Positions 43,972-51,934 of a stretch of DNA of 64,000 nucleotides are shown one piece after another. The number at the start of each line of letters is the position of its first letter. Position 1 is the stretch's first letter. Position numbers and translations under genes: made by a program. The DNA is from an uncultured Alphaproteobacteria bacterium (GTDB taxonomy: Bacteria > Pseudomonadota > Alphaproteobacteria > Micavibrionales > Micavibrionaceae), in contig CAMLJM010000013.1 in NCBI GenBank assembly GCA_946480475.1, positions 1-64,000 of the forward strand, written 5' to 3'. The notes under the pieces were generated by a model, which made no database searches, was not told the DNA's origin, and saw only the letters and a list, made by a program, of their open reading frames with translations.

Positions 43972-44613
43972 TTAGCTGTGTTTCAGGACGATCTGCAGCG
44001 CGACACCCGCAGCATCACGATAACGATCAACGACTTTCTCCAGCATGTCATATATGTCCTTGCGTAGAATCAGGTCGCGGGCATCGGTATTATCCCTGAA
44101 CAGCGCGACAAGCAGCTCACCAAGAATGGCATCACCTTTGTTTTCGAGTTCCTGCAACTGGTTTGCCTTGGCGATGATGCGTTCGTCATCGTGACCAGCC
44201 TTGGTCAATTCCCTGACCATTTCTTCCATGGCTTCGGCTTCCTGTACAATCACATCGATCTGGCGCGAGAAATCACCCCTCACACTATTGATACGGTGTG
44301 TGGCAAGACGCTCTTTGATCTTCTCGATGGTTTTGGGGATCTTATAGAGATCGGCGGCGATGTCCTGAATGTCCTCGCGATCGAAAGGGGTAATATAAGT
44401 ACGGCAGAGTTCGGCGGTAATCTGCCCTGTCAGTTCTTTTGATTTGCGGCGTGATGTCGTTATGGCCTCGGCTGCCTTTGCCTGTTGCTCCGCATCGGTA
44501 CTTTCTACAAAGGTTTTCAGGTGCACAGCGCATTCGCGCGCCTGGGTGGAGAGGCCCTCCAGCAATACGCAGAACTTGTTATCTTTCGGTTTCAGGAAGG
44601 GCAGCTTGAGCAT
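43972..44613 (-). CDS. DUF47/PhoU-like phosphate transport accessory protein
   Basis: A 213-residue helical cytoplasmic protein of the DUF47 (Pit accessory, YkaA-like) family: FCVLLEGLSTQARECAVHLKTFV, ITAELCRTYITPFDREDIQDIA, LYKIPKTIEKIKERL, LQELENKGDAILGELLVALF and LILRKDIYDMLEKVVDRYRDA. The invariant TPFDREDI and KDIYDxLExVxD motifs are present. It is encoded directly ahead of pit and is thought to modulate that transporter. Confidence 0.93.
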   Translation of the reverse strand: MLKLPFLKPKDNKFCVLLEGLSTQARECAVHLKTFVESTDAEQQAKAAEAITTSRRKSKELTGQITAELCRTYITPFDREDIQDIAADLYKIPKTIEKIKERLATHRINSVRGDFSRQIDVIVQEAEAMEEMVRELTKAGHDDERIIAKANQLQELENKGDAILGELLVALFRDNTDARDLILRKDIYDMLEKVVDRYRDAAGVALQIVLKHS

Positions 44614-44771
44614 CTGGACCTCAGTTTTTAGTTTGGAATGGCATCAACTTACCTGAAAATGCGGCACGGCACAAAATAGCCGCATTAGTTATGCGTTTTT
44701 TCGTTGACTGATATGCATAATGAAGTTTAAAAAGGGAAAATTGACGCGCAGCAGCAATAGAGGCCAGCCCC

Positions 44772-46166
44772 ATGAAAGAAAAATTATCATTATTTGTCAG
44801 CATATTAACATTGATGTCCTTTGCATGTCCTTCATGGGCGCAAGAATCGGCAGCTATGCCTGAATTCAACTCTGGAGATACGGCCTGGATGCTGGTTTCA
44901 GCCCTGCTGGTGCTGATGATGACAATTCCCGGTCTCGCACTGTTCTATGGCGGCCTCGTCAAAAAGGACAACGTGCTGGCCACCCTCATGCAATCCCTGG
45001 CCGTTTGTGCCGTGGTGAGCGTGGTCTGGCCCGTGATCGGTTACTCGCTGGCGCTGACGGAAGGTTCTTCCTTTATCGGCGGCCTTTCGAAATTCATGCT
45101 CTCCGGCGTTACGCCGCAATCCGCAAGCGGCACAATCCCCGAAACCGTATTTATCATGTTCCAGATGACATTCGCGATCATCACCATCGCGTTGCTGGTG
45201 GGTGCCGTGGCTGACCGTATCAAGTTCTCCGCTTTGCTGGCCTTCACACCATTATGGCTGATCTGCGTTTATGCCCCGATTGCGCATTGGGTGTGGGGTC
45301 CTGGTGGTTTCCTGGGCGGTGTCGGCATGACTGACTATGCAGGCTTTCTGGGTCTGGGCACCGCGCTTGATTTCGCCGGCGGCGCCGTCGTTCACATTAA
45401 CTCAGGCGTAGCGGGTCTGGTGGCCGCGATTGTGCTGGGTCGTTCCCTACGCGCCGACAAAAGCCCCTCGACTTCCAACAACCTTGTCATGAGTGTTATG
45501 GGTACGGGTTTGTTGTGGGTGGGCTGGTTCGGTTTTAATGCAGGCTCTGCCCTGGCAGCGGGCGCTTCCGCAGGTTACGCCATGCTGGTGACCAATACCG
45601 CCGCCGGTATGGCCGCCATGGTATGGATTGGCATCGAACTGCTGCATAAACGCAAAGCCAGCGTGCAGGGTGCCCTTTCGGGTGCTGTTGCCGGTCTGGT
45701 CGCGATTACGCCAGCCGCAGGTTTTGTTGATTTCGGAGGCTCCCTCTTTATCGGCCTGCTGGCAGGTGTCGGATGCTACGCCGCTGTCACATATCTGAAA
45801 TCATGGATGAAACTTGATGATGCGCTCGATGTCTTCAGCCTGCATGGTGTGGGTGGCATTATCGGTGCCCTGCTGACAGGCATCTTTGCAAACCCTGCGA
45901 TCGGACCTGCCACAGGTTTGCTGTATGGCAACCCGACACAGCTGGCCGCGCAAATTGTTTCCGTGATCGTTGTGATGGCTTACTCTGGTATCATGACATT
46001 TGCACTGCTGATGATTGTGCGTACGGTTACAGGCTTGCGCGTCAAACCCCGCATTGAATATGAAGGGCTCGACCTGGCCCTTCACGGCGAAACGATTGTC
46101 GAACCCAAGGTTCGTCGACGTACGGCTTATCAGATCACGGGCGGCATCCCGCAAGCTGCGGAATAA
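44772..46166 (+). CDS. amtB: Ammonium transporter
   Basis: Trimeric inner-membrane channel for NH4+/NH3. A signal peptide (LSLFVSILTLMSFACPSWAQ) precedes eleven helices. The twin pore histidines are in GGAVVHINSGVAGL and VFSLHGVGGIIGALLTG. The phenylalanine gate region and NH4+ site include MFQMTFAIIT and IAHWVWGPGGFLGG. Length is 464, or about 440 after cleavage. Most bacterial amtB genes follow glnK; here none is adjacent, so nitrogen control of this copy must be arranged elsewhere. The gene has its own terminator. Confidence 0.96.
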   Translation: MKEKLSLFVSILTLMSFACPSWAQESAAMPEFNSGDTAWMLVSALLVLMMTIPGLALFYGGLVKKDNVLATLMQSLAVCAVVSVVWPVIGYSLALTEGSSFIGGLSKFMLSGVTPQSASGTIPETVFIMFQMTFAIITIALLVGAVADRIKFSALLAFTPLWLICVYAPIAHWVWGPGGFLGGVGMTDYAGFLGLGTALDFAGGAVVHINSGVAGLVAAIVLGRSLRADKSPSTSNNLVMSVMGTGLLWVGWFGFNAGSALAAGASAGYAMLVTNTAAGMAAMVWIGIELLHKRKASVQGALSGAVAGLVAITPAAGFVDFGGSLFIGLLAGVGCYAAVTYLKSWMKLDDALDVFSLHGVGGIIGALLTGIFANPAIGPATGLLYGNPTQLAAQIVSVIVVMAYSGIMTFALLMIVRTVTGLRVKPRIEYEGLDLALHGETIVEPKVRRRTAYQITGGIPQAAE

Positions 46167-46209
46167 AAACCACTAGGGCGTAGTTGAACAGTAAGCTGAC
46201 TAAAAGAAG

Positions 46210-46241
46210 ACCCCGGGCCAAAATCCCGGGGTTTTCTTTTT
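46210..46241 (+). terminator. Rho-independent terminator of amtB
   Basis: ACCCCGGG (46210-46217) pairs with CCCGGGGT (46225-46232) around a 7-base loop, followed by TTTCTTTTT. Confidence 0.85.
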
Positions 46242-46260
46242 AAGATAAATTTCTTGTGAA

Positions 46261-46308
46261 CTACTATCTATTGTGTTTGCGGACCTTAAAAAACCCTATA
46301 TATTGAAG
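46261..46308. promoter_or_regulatory. NrdR-like box pair upstream of nrdB
   Basis: CTACTATCTATTGTGT (46261-46276) matches 13 of 16 and ACCCTATATATTGAAG (46293-46308) 12 of 16 positions of ACACTATATATTGTGT. Their starts are 32 bp apart, the typical phasing of paired NrdR boxes. The same spacing occurs ahead of nrdA, so one repressor may control the two unlinked genes. Confidence 0.6.
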
Positions 46309-46451
46309 ATGAGAATGGTTCGCAATAATTCCCATATGTTGCCGCCATACTCAATCTCCCCCTGTGGATGAATCCTGAAAAGGACTCGGACTCAAGTGGG
46401 GATTTCCTTATGAGTCAATGTTAGATCCCCTTATCCGATGGAGTTACTTTT

Positions 46452-47513
46452 ATGTCCGCCAAAGCCGTCCTCGATGATGTCACCGGTTCACCGTCCCCGC
46501 TGCTGCAGGAGCGCCATGTTTACAAGCCGTTCCTGTATCCGTGGTGTTACGAGGCGTGGCTGACACAGCAGCGTATTCACTGGATTCCGGAAGAAGTGCC
46601 GCTGGCCGAAGACGTGCGCGACTGGAAAAAGAAACTGACCCCATCAGAGAAAAATCTGATGACGCAAATTTTCCGCTTCTTCACCCAGTCGGACGTGGAA
46701 GTGAACAATTGCTACATGAAGCATTACAGCCAGGTGTTTGGCCCGGTTGAAGTGCAGATGATGCTCTCCGCCTTTTCTAACATTGAAACCGTGCATATTG
46801 CCGCTTATTCACACCTGCTGGATACCATCGGTATGCCGGAAGTCGAATATTCAGCCTTCCTGCAGTACAAGGCCATGAAGGACAAATTCGATTACATGCA
46901 GAATGCGTCGATGAAATCCCGCCGCGATATTGCCAAGACCATGGCGATGTTCGGCGCCTTTACCGAAGGCCTGCAGTTGTTTGCATCTTTCGCCATTCTG
47001 ATGAACTTCCCACGCTTCAACAAGATGAAGGGCATGGGCCAGATCGTGACATGGTCGGTGCGTGATGAAACATTGCACTGCCTGTCGATGATCAAACTGT
47101 TCAATGCTTTCATCGCCGAGAACCAGGATATCTGGGATGCGGACCTGAAGCGCGAGATCACAGAATCCTGCCAGACCATCGTCGGTTTCGAAGACAAATT
47201 CATCGACCTTGCGTTCGAGCAGGGTGATGTTGAAGGCCTGACACCGCAGGAAGTGAAGAATTATATCCGCTACATCGGCGACCGCCGTCTGCAGCAGTTG
47301 AACCTTGAGCCGGTATTCGGTATCGAGAAGAATCCGCTGCCATGGATGGACCAGATGCTGAACGGTGCGGAACATACCAACTTCTTCGAAAACCGCGCAA
47401 CGGAATATTCGAAAGCATCGACCCAAGGCACATGGGAAGAAGTATTCTCGGACGATGTGTTCAGCGGCAATTATGCAAAGCCGGATGAAAAATCGGCTGA
47501 TGCCGCTGAATAG
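46452..47513 (+). CDS. nrdB: Ribonucleoside-diphosphate reductase beta subunit
   Basis: Radical-generating small subunit of class I ribonucleotide reductase. The 353-residue ferritin-like helical protein has the di-iron ligands and radical tyrosine: Glu112, His115 and Tyr119 in NIETVHIAAYSHLL, then FGAFTEGLQLFASFA and WSVRDETLHCLSM (ExxH). The first ligand is within TQSDVEVNN. There is no N-terminal ATP-cone. The C-terminal peptide that docks into NrdA is EEVFSDDVFSGNYA. It is monocistronic with its own NrdR-like boxes and terminator, apart from nrdA. Confidence 0.96.
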   Translation: MSAKAVLDDVTGSPSPLLQERHVYKPFLYPWCYEAWLTQQRIHWIPEEVPLAEDVRDWKKKLTPSEKNLMTQIFRFFTQSDVEVNNCYMKHYSQVFGPVEVQMMLSAFSNIETVHIAAYSHLLDTIGMPEVEYSAFLQYKAMKDKFDYMQNASMKSRRDIAKTMAMFGAFTEGLQLFASFAILMNFPRFNKMKGMGQIVTWSVRDETLHCLSMIKLFNAFIAENQDIWDADLKREITESCQTIVGFEDKFIDLAFEQGDVEGLTPQEVKNYIRYIGDRRLQQLNLEPVFGIEKNPLPWMDQMLNGAEHTNFFENRATEYSKASTQGTWEEVFSDDVFSGNYAKPDEKSADAAE

Positions 47514-47529
47514 AAAATCAGACAGAAAT

Positions 47530-47557
47530 AAAACCCCGCTCATCAGCGGGGTTTTTT
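47530..47557 (+). terminator. Rho-independent terminator of nrdB
   Basis: AAAACCCCGCT (47530-47540) pairs with AGCGGGGTTTT (47545-47555) around CATC, followed by TTATT. It lies just before the convergent small gene at 47566. Confidence 0.85.
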
Positions 47558-47565
47558 ATTATCCA

Positions 47566-47931
47566 TTAGTAAACCTGGTAATCAGGATAACCCACCAGCC
47601 TAAGCGCCCTGCCTAATGCGAGGCCGCTTGCCTGTGCTTGTGCAAGCGTACCAAGCTCTGGCGGTCCACAGCCATTATCCATACGCGCCTGCCGGAACAA
47701 GGCCATTAATTCATGAATGTCAGAGGGAAGTTCACGTTGATCAGAGGCTGGATGCCCGCTACATTCCATCGCGGCTTCCTGCTGGTACTGCTTGGGGTTC
47801 GGACTTCCTTTGACTTTCACCACGTAGCGATAAGCATGCGGATATTCGTCTGCCGCCAGATTATAGAGATGGCGGAGCGGAACGCCCAGAACCGGTTCGA
47901 TATCTTCGATCTTGATGAGAATTTTTGTCAC
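47566..47931 (-). CDS. Small uncharacterised protein
   Basis: The GTG at 47931 is preferred because AAAGGAAA lies just upstream; an ATG at 47973 would add 14 residues. The product (121 residues) starts TKILIKIEDIEPVLGVPLRH, continues EYPHAYRYVVKVKGSPNPKQYQQ and ends in a helical segment GTLAQAQASGLALGRALRL. There is no signal peptide or known domain. It converges on nrdB behind the nrdB terminator. Confidence 0.65.
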   Translation of the reverse strand: MTKILIKIEDIEPVLGVPLRHLYNLAADEYPHAYRYVVKVKGSPNPKQYQQEAAMECSGHPASDQRELPSDIHELMALFRQARMDNGCGPPELGTLAQAQASGLALGRALRLVGYPDYQVY

Positions 47932-48021
47932 CCTGTTTCCTTTGAAAATAAATCCAATCAGGATGGCATGCAACGATTGCTGTCGCTGCGACGCAAAAGA
48001 ACGGGCAAGGGAAAAATCCCG

Positions 48022-48471
48022 CTATTGTGCGGGGTTCTTTATGGGATGCGCCTTCTCACGCAATACCTGCCACGCTTTCTCACTATAGTAGTTACAACCG
48101 CCAGGGCCTGCATAATCCCAACCGCCCAATTTTCGGGAACTAAAAAGATACTCGCCTGTACTGCCCACTTCCAGATGCGGACCCCATTTTTGATAGAAGT
48201 TAGAAAAATGCGCTTTGAAGGTAGCGGGCATCTTTTCAGGCCCGTTATAGAGGTCAACAATTTCGAAGGTCACGATACTGTCGCCTTCCCCTTCCTCACG
48301 GATTAAGGGGATATTGGGTGCTGTTTTGATATCAAGAACTTTGGCTTTAACGATGAGTTCGTTCTGTGGAATTACATCCTCTGCGCCGTCTTTCACTGCG
48401 CAGCTTAAAGCCCATGACGAAGTGGGAAATATCATTAAGGCTAACAGGCTGTAAAATATAATTTTTTTCAT
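48022..48471 (-). CDS. Small secreted protein, possibly NTR/TIMP-like
   Basis: A 149-residue protein with signal peptide (IIFYSLLALMIFPTSSWALS) and two cysteines (LSCAVKD and GPGGCNYY). The layout is Cys near the mature N-terminus, an ELIVKAKVLDIK strand, then TFEIVDLYNGPEK, HLEVGSTGEYLFSSRKLGG and a late Cys. It resembles the OB-fold 'netrin/TIMP-like' secreted proteins of bacteria, but the match is weak and the function unknown. The region between it and the gene at 47931 is about 90 bp. Confidence 0.7.
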   Translation of the reverse strand: MKKIIFYSLLALMIFPTSSWALSCAVKDGAEDVIPQNELIVKAKVLDIKTAPNIPLIREEGEGDSIVTFEIVDLYNGPEKMPATFKAHFSNFYQKWGPHLEVGSTGEYLFSSRKLGGWDYAGPGGCNYYSEKAWQVLREKAHPIKNPAQ

Positions 48472-48545
48472 GACATTCTTCCTTATATCTTATTGCTTCA
48501 TGGGATAGACGGTGCAGCCTTATAAATCCTTGGAAGAAATCTAAA

Positions 48546-48573
48546 GAAAAAGGCGGTGTTGCCACCGCCCTTT
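48546..48573 (-). terminator. Rho-independent terminator of the FMN reductase gene
   Basis: On the minus strand, GGCGGTG and CACCGCC (48563-48569 and 48552-48558) form a 7-bp stem with a GCAA tetraloop, followed by TTTTTC. Confidence 0.75.
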
Positions 48574-48577
48574 TTAT

Positions 48578-49162
48578 TTAAGCCGCCATTTGCTTTTTCG
48601 CGCTGGCATGAAGATCGACCCAGCCGGCAAATTTATCAATAAAGCCTTGCAGGAATTTTTTGGTGCCCTCATTCACCACATTATTGTCGGCATCAAAATT
48701 TTCATCCTTATAGGCAATGTACATTTCAGGTTGCCCCATAGTCGGCATATCAAGGAAGCCGCCCGTGATTGCACGCAAATGGTTCTGGGCCACAGCCGTG
48801 CCAATAGCACCGGGCGATGTACCGCAAATAGCAGCAGGTTTACCCGCGAATGAGCTTTTGCCATACGGACGTGACGCCCAGTCGATAGCATTCTTCAAGA
48901 CACCGGGTATAGAGCGGTTATATTCCGGTGTGATGAACAAGACGCCATCCGCCGACTCAATTTCGTTTTTCATTTTTGTTACAGATGCCGGTACGTTTGC
49001 TTCCAGATCCTGATTGAACAGCGGCACGTCGCCAATATTCACAAAGACGAATTCCATTTTCCCCCCCGTTCTTTCTTGGGCCAGTTTCTCAAGCGCCAGG
49101 CCCAGTTTCTTGTTATAGGATTCCTTACGCAGGCTTCCGACAATCACGGCAATCTTAGACAT
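48578..49162 (-). CDS. NADPH-dependent FMN reductase (ChrR/YieF-like)
   Basis: Flavodoxin-fold reductase of quinones, azo dyes or chromate-like acceptors. The 194-residue protein starts KIAVIVGSLRKESYNKKLG (FMN phosphate loop) and has the family signature VLFITPEYNRSIPGVLKNAIDWASRP. The later flavin contact is AAICGTSPGAIGTA. It lies 14 bp downstream of the membrane protein gene at 49177 on the same strand, so they are probably co-transcribed, and a terminator follows it. Confidence 0.93.
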   Translation of the reverse strand: MSKIAVIVGSLRKESYNKKLGLALEKLAQERTGGKMEFVFVNIGDVPLFNQDLEANVPASVTKMKNEIESADGVLFITPEYNRSIPGVLKNAIDWASRPYGKSSFAGKPAAICGTSPGAIGTAVAQNHLRAITGGFLDMPTMGQPEMYIAYKDENFDADNNVVNEGTKKFLQGFIDKFAGWVDLHASAKKQMAA

Positions 49163-49176
49163 TCTTTCGTTCCCTT

Positions 49177-49860
49177 CTATGACTTTGAAGTAGTTTGTAG
49201 GACTTGCCGCAAATTCACGACGTACAGCAAGATAAAGTAGTAAAGGTAGAATTCAATGACCTCGCTCGCACGGCCAAAAAGATATATTTCTGTCGCGCCG
49301 CCGAACTTGTCGGCCACTTTAATCAGCAGCACCAGCGTTGCCAGCAACCAGAAACGACCCGGCGGTGTAATCTGTGCCAACCAGGCAGGAAGCTTTTTCT
49401 TACCGAACCGCTGGTAGAGCGGCAGCAACAACCCGCCAAAGATGACACCAATTTCAAGCAGAAGGCGTGGCTTCTGGTCCAGCCATGCTGATGTGTTGTG
49501 AAGGTTGGTTTCTTCCTGGTCATTGATAGCGGCCCAATATTCAGGGGTCGTCCAGTTCAGGAAATGCTGACCCCAGCTGACCTCTTCGCCGCCAACATAA
49601 AAACAACCCAGCGCCGCTACCAGCGCCCACAAGCTGAGATACACAGGCGGTTTGAATTTCAGGTCCAGCAGTAACCGCATCGCCGCCGCAAAAGCCAGAA
49701 CCAGCAAAATAAACTGGAGTGTTTCAACAGGACCGTTTTCCGTCAGCAGCAGATCATGCGCAGGCCCTGTCACAAGCTTTTCAGCCACAAGTTGAGCGGC
49801 CAGCAGAATAAGTGGCAACCAGATCAGAATAATCGGGGAATAGGTTAGTTTACGCAGCAT
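49177..49860 (-). CDS. Polytopic membrane protein with GEEVSWGQ motif
   Basis: A 227-residue inner-membrane protein with about six hydrophobic segments. A conserved-looking polar stretch, YVGGEEVSWGQHFLNWTTPEYW, is followed by NDQEETNLHNTS. I have seen this GEExSWGQ...NxQxExNLHN pattern in unannotated bacterial membrane proteins. The Glu, Gln, Asn and His residues between helices could form a catalytic or metal site, which is inference. No function is known. It is upstream of the FMN reductase gene. Confidence 0.8.
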   Translation of the reverse strand: MLRKLTYSPIILIWLPLILLAAQLVAEKLVTGPAHDLLLTENGPVETLQFILLVLAFAAAMRLLLDLKFKPPVYLSLWALVAALGCFYVGGEEVSWGQHFLNWTTPEYWAAINDQEETNLHNTSAWLDQKPRLLLEIGVIFGGLLLPLYQRFGKKKLPAWLAQITPPGRFWLLATLVLLIKVADKFGGATEIYLFGRASEVIEFYLYYFILLYVVNLRQVLQTTSKS

Positions 49861-50226
49861 AAAGAGCCTTCCTGATATAAGCCCCCGAGATTACCCCTGG
49901 CTGATAGACAGGACAACACCCGGGCTGCCAGGAGAGCAAACGAAATAATATTTCGTCTGCAATGCCAAAAGATCATTTTTCTTGACCAAAAAGACTAAAT
50001 TCAGGCTTAATCGGTCCATGGCACACCGTACAGTTATTATTACTGGTCTTCTCCTTATTGGCGCATAGCGCCAATATACCCTGCCTTTCACCCGAAAATA
50101 CCTGGTTTTCCAATACCTTCCCCGATAAAGGGCCTGTTAAGAGCTATCTGCTAAGCTTCTCAAGACAGGAACAGGCTTAAGAAAACGCTGCTTCAAAAAA
50201 CTAAAACAAATAGAGGGGACAATCCC
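49861..50226. promoter_or_regulatory. 366-bp divergent region with two long palindromes
   Basis: No gene seen. ACGAAATAATATTTCGT (49940-49956) is a perfect 7-3-7 palindrome, and TATTGGCGC-ATA-GCGCCAATA (50056-50076) is a perfect 9-3-9 palindrome. Neither has a U-tract, so operators are more likely than terminators. They lie between the membrane protein gene (minus) and the unknown gene at 50227 (plus). Confidence 0.5.
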
Positions 50227-50718
50227 ATGACCATGACAGCACCCACACACGGCTCAGCCGCACTGGCCGAAATATATAAAAACTGCGTTACTGAAGAACA
50301 AGTGCAAGCCGCCAAGAAGAATGTACGCGGCCCTTATCATGTTGGCGAAACGACGGCTTATGTGTTCCGCCCTATGTCAGACACCAGCAATAAACCCGTC
50401 CAACTGCATGTACTGGATACAACAGGCCTTGCCGGTTTGAGCGAAGGCGGTCGTATGGAAGTCGACATGAATGAACTGGACTCTAGTGAGTATAAAACAC
50501 GCGCACAGGACTGGTTCGAAACCACTGTGCGCCGTGGCATGGCCTCACCGCGCGATGTCGTCGTTGTTGTATACGATACAAGCCGTACATATGCACAGGA
50601 ACTCAGCAGTGAAGCAGCGCAGGAGCAACTAAAAGCCACACTGGAGAGAATGAGCCGCCCCACATGGAGCGAGCGTGCAGCTTCTGCGTGGAAAACACTG
50701 ACAGCAAAGCCAGCATAG
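50227..50718 (+). CDS. Uncharacterised small protein
   Basis: A 163-residue soluble protein. The ATG follows AGAGGGGA at a good spacing. Visible parts are a helical N-terminus (SAALAEIYKNCVTEEQVQAA), a beta segment VRGPYHVGETTAYVFRPM and VQLHVLDTTGLAGLSEGG. Then come an alpha/beta stretch RGMASPRDVVVVVYDTSRTYAQEL and a charged C-terminus (RPTWSERAASAWKTL). No known family. It has its own terminator and a long upstream region with two palindromes. Confidence 0.75.
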   Translation: MTMTAPTHGSAALAEIYKNCVTEEQVQAAKKNVRGPYHVGETTAYVFRPMSDTSNKPVQLHVLDTTGLAGLSEGGRMEVDMNELDSSEYKTRAQDWFETTVRRGMASPRDVVVVVYDTSRTYAQELSSEAAQEQLKATLERMSRPTWSERAASAWKTLTAKPA

Positions 50719-50772
50719 CCGGACAAACGACGAATAAGGTGTGTTAGATTAAGCCGCATAAGGCAAGAAGAT

Positions 50773-50807
50773 CCCCGCAGCCAGGAATGGGCGGGGGTTT
50801 TTCTTTG
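50773..50807 (+). terminator. Rho-independent terminator of the gene at 50227
   Basis: CCCCGC (50773-50778) pairs with GCGGGG (50791-50796), extended by an inner CC/GG pair, and is followed by GTTTTTCTTTG. Confidence 0.7.
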
Positions 50808-51206
50808 TTACTGGTATCTTAGATGCTCAGTGAAAGATCTTGGTTTCTCGCCATTACCACATGCAAAGAGTACATACAGCGCATAAGACGTATCATATCT
50901 CTCTGCCACAGCAATATTCGCAGCAACTTCTTCTTCGTCTTTGCCTGACAGTAAAGCGCTCGCTTTGAAGGCATCACGCTTCGCGCCTTCTTCGTGTTGC
51001 TGAATAGCCAGATAATGGGCCGCGCATTTATCTGAATTTGTCGCCTCTCCGTCAGGTCTGTTTTTTGACAACCGCTCAAGCAGATTATCCCGGATTGATT
51101 CAGCTGCAGGCGCCAATGGCGGATCGCGGTCCTGATAATAAAGGGCGGCTGCCGCTATAAAAGCGCCCGCCAACAAACCTGAGCCGAGAAGATGCAGTGT
51201 TTTCAT
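50808..51206 (-). CDS. Membrane-anchored small protein of unknown function
   Basis: The ATG at 51206 is taken as the start (AGGGTG just upstream); a GTG two codons earlier is possible. The 132-residue product has an N-terminal membrane segment (GSGLLAGAFIAAAALYYQ) and a hydrophilic helical domain. Two cysteines (SDKCAAHYL and LFACGNGE) could form a disulfide outside the membrane. No family is recognised. Confidence 0.7.
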   Translation of the reverse strand: MKTLHLLGSGLLAGAFIAAAALYYQDRDPPLAPAAESIRDNLLERLSKNRPDGEATNSDKCAAHYLAIQQHEEGAKRDAFKASALLSGKDEEEVAANIAVAERYDTSYALYVLFACGNGEKPRSFTEHLRYQ

Positions 51207-51261
51207 AAGCACACCCTACCGAAAGTCAGGGAAAAGCGCAAATTTGGGAATTCTCATAAGG

Positions 51262-51293
51262 AAACCCCGTCAACTCAGGGAGTGACGGGGTTT
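51262..51293 (-). terminator. Hairpin after the fasciclin gene
   Basis: AAACCCCGTCA (51262-51272) pairs perfectly with TGACGGGGTTT (51283-51293), an 11-bp stem with a 10-base loop. The minus-strand exit reads TTTCCTT, a poor U-tract, so termination may be partial. Confidence 0.55.
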
Positions 51294-51322
51294 CGGAGGA
51301 GGAAAATTCAAAGCAGATTAGA

Positions 51323-51934
51323 TTATTCTGTTTTCGGAGCATCTTTCGCAGGCGGCATGATGACCGTATCGATCTCATGAATCACGCCGTTAGAGGCGAT
51401 GATGTCTGTTTTTGTAACAGTGGCCTCGCCTACTTTTACGACTTCGCCTTTGCCATCCACTTTCACGACAGCGCCGTTCAGTGTAGTCAGGTCAACAGCA
51501 GCACCTTTTGCATCAGCCGCAGCAATTTTACCTGGAACAACATGGTATTTCAGGATTGCAGCCAGTTTCTCTTTGTTTTCAGGCTTCAGCAGGTCGGCCA
51601 GAACAGCAGGATCAAGTTTCTTGAATGCTTCGTTTGTAGGCGCAAACACTGTGAACGGACCAGCACCTTTCAGTGATTCTGTCAGTTCAGCAGCTGTCAG
51701 AGCAGATACCAGTGTGCTGAGTTCTGCATCAGCTACTGCGAGATCAGCAATTGTCTTTGCTTCAACAGCTTCTGTTGCTGCTGCCGGTGCTTCTACTTCC
51801 ACAGCTGTTTCAGCTGTTGCTTCCGCTTTTACAGCCGGGGTCGCTTCAGTGGCAGCGTGGCCGTGATCTTCAGCGAAAGCCGGTGTCAGGCCGAGTGCGA
51901 CAACAGCCGCTGTGCCCAGAATGAGTTTCTTCAT
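51323..51934 (-). CDS. Secreted fasciclin (FAS1) domain protein
   Basis: A 203-residue protein with a signal peptide (LILGTAAVVALGLTPAFAE) and an Ala/Glu/Val/Thr-rich low-complexity linker (about residues 25-60). One FAS1 domain follows: IADLAVADAELSTLVSALTA, the H1 motif GAGPFTVFAPTNEAFKKL, AILKYHVVPGKI, and the H2 motif DIIASNGVIHEIDTVIMP. FAS1 domains mediate adhesion and matrix interaction in secreted bacterial proteins. It is preceded by AAGGAGACA before the ATG. It is not linked to other adhesion genes here. Confidence 0.93.
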   Translation of the reverse strand: MKKLILGTAAVVALGLTPAFAEDHGHAATEATPAVKAEATAETAVEVEAPAAATEAVEAKTIADLAVADAELSTLVSALTAAELTESLKGAGPFTVFAPTNEAFKKLDPAVLADLLKPENKEKLAAILKYHVVPGKIAAADAKGAAVDLTTLNGAVVKVDGKGEVVKVGEATVTKTDIIASNGVIHEIDTVIMPPAKDAPKTE

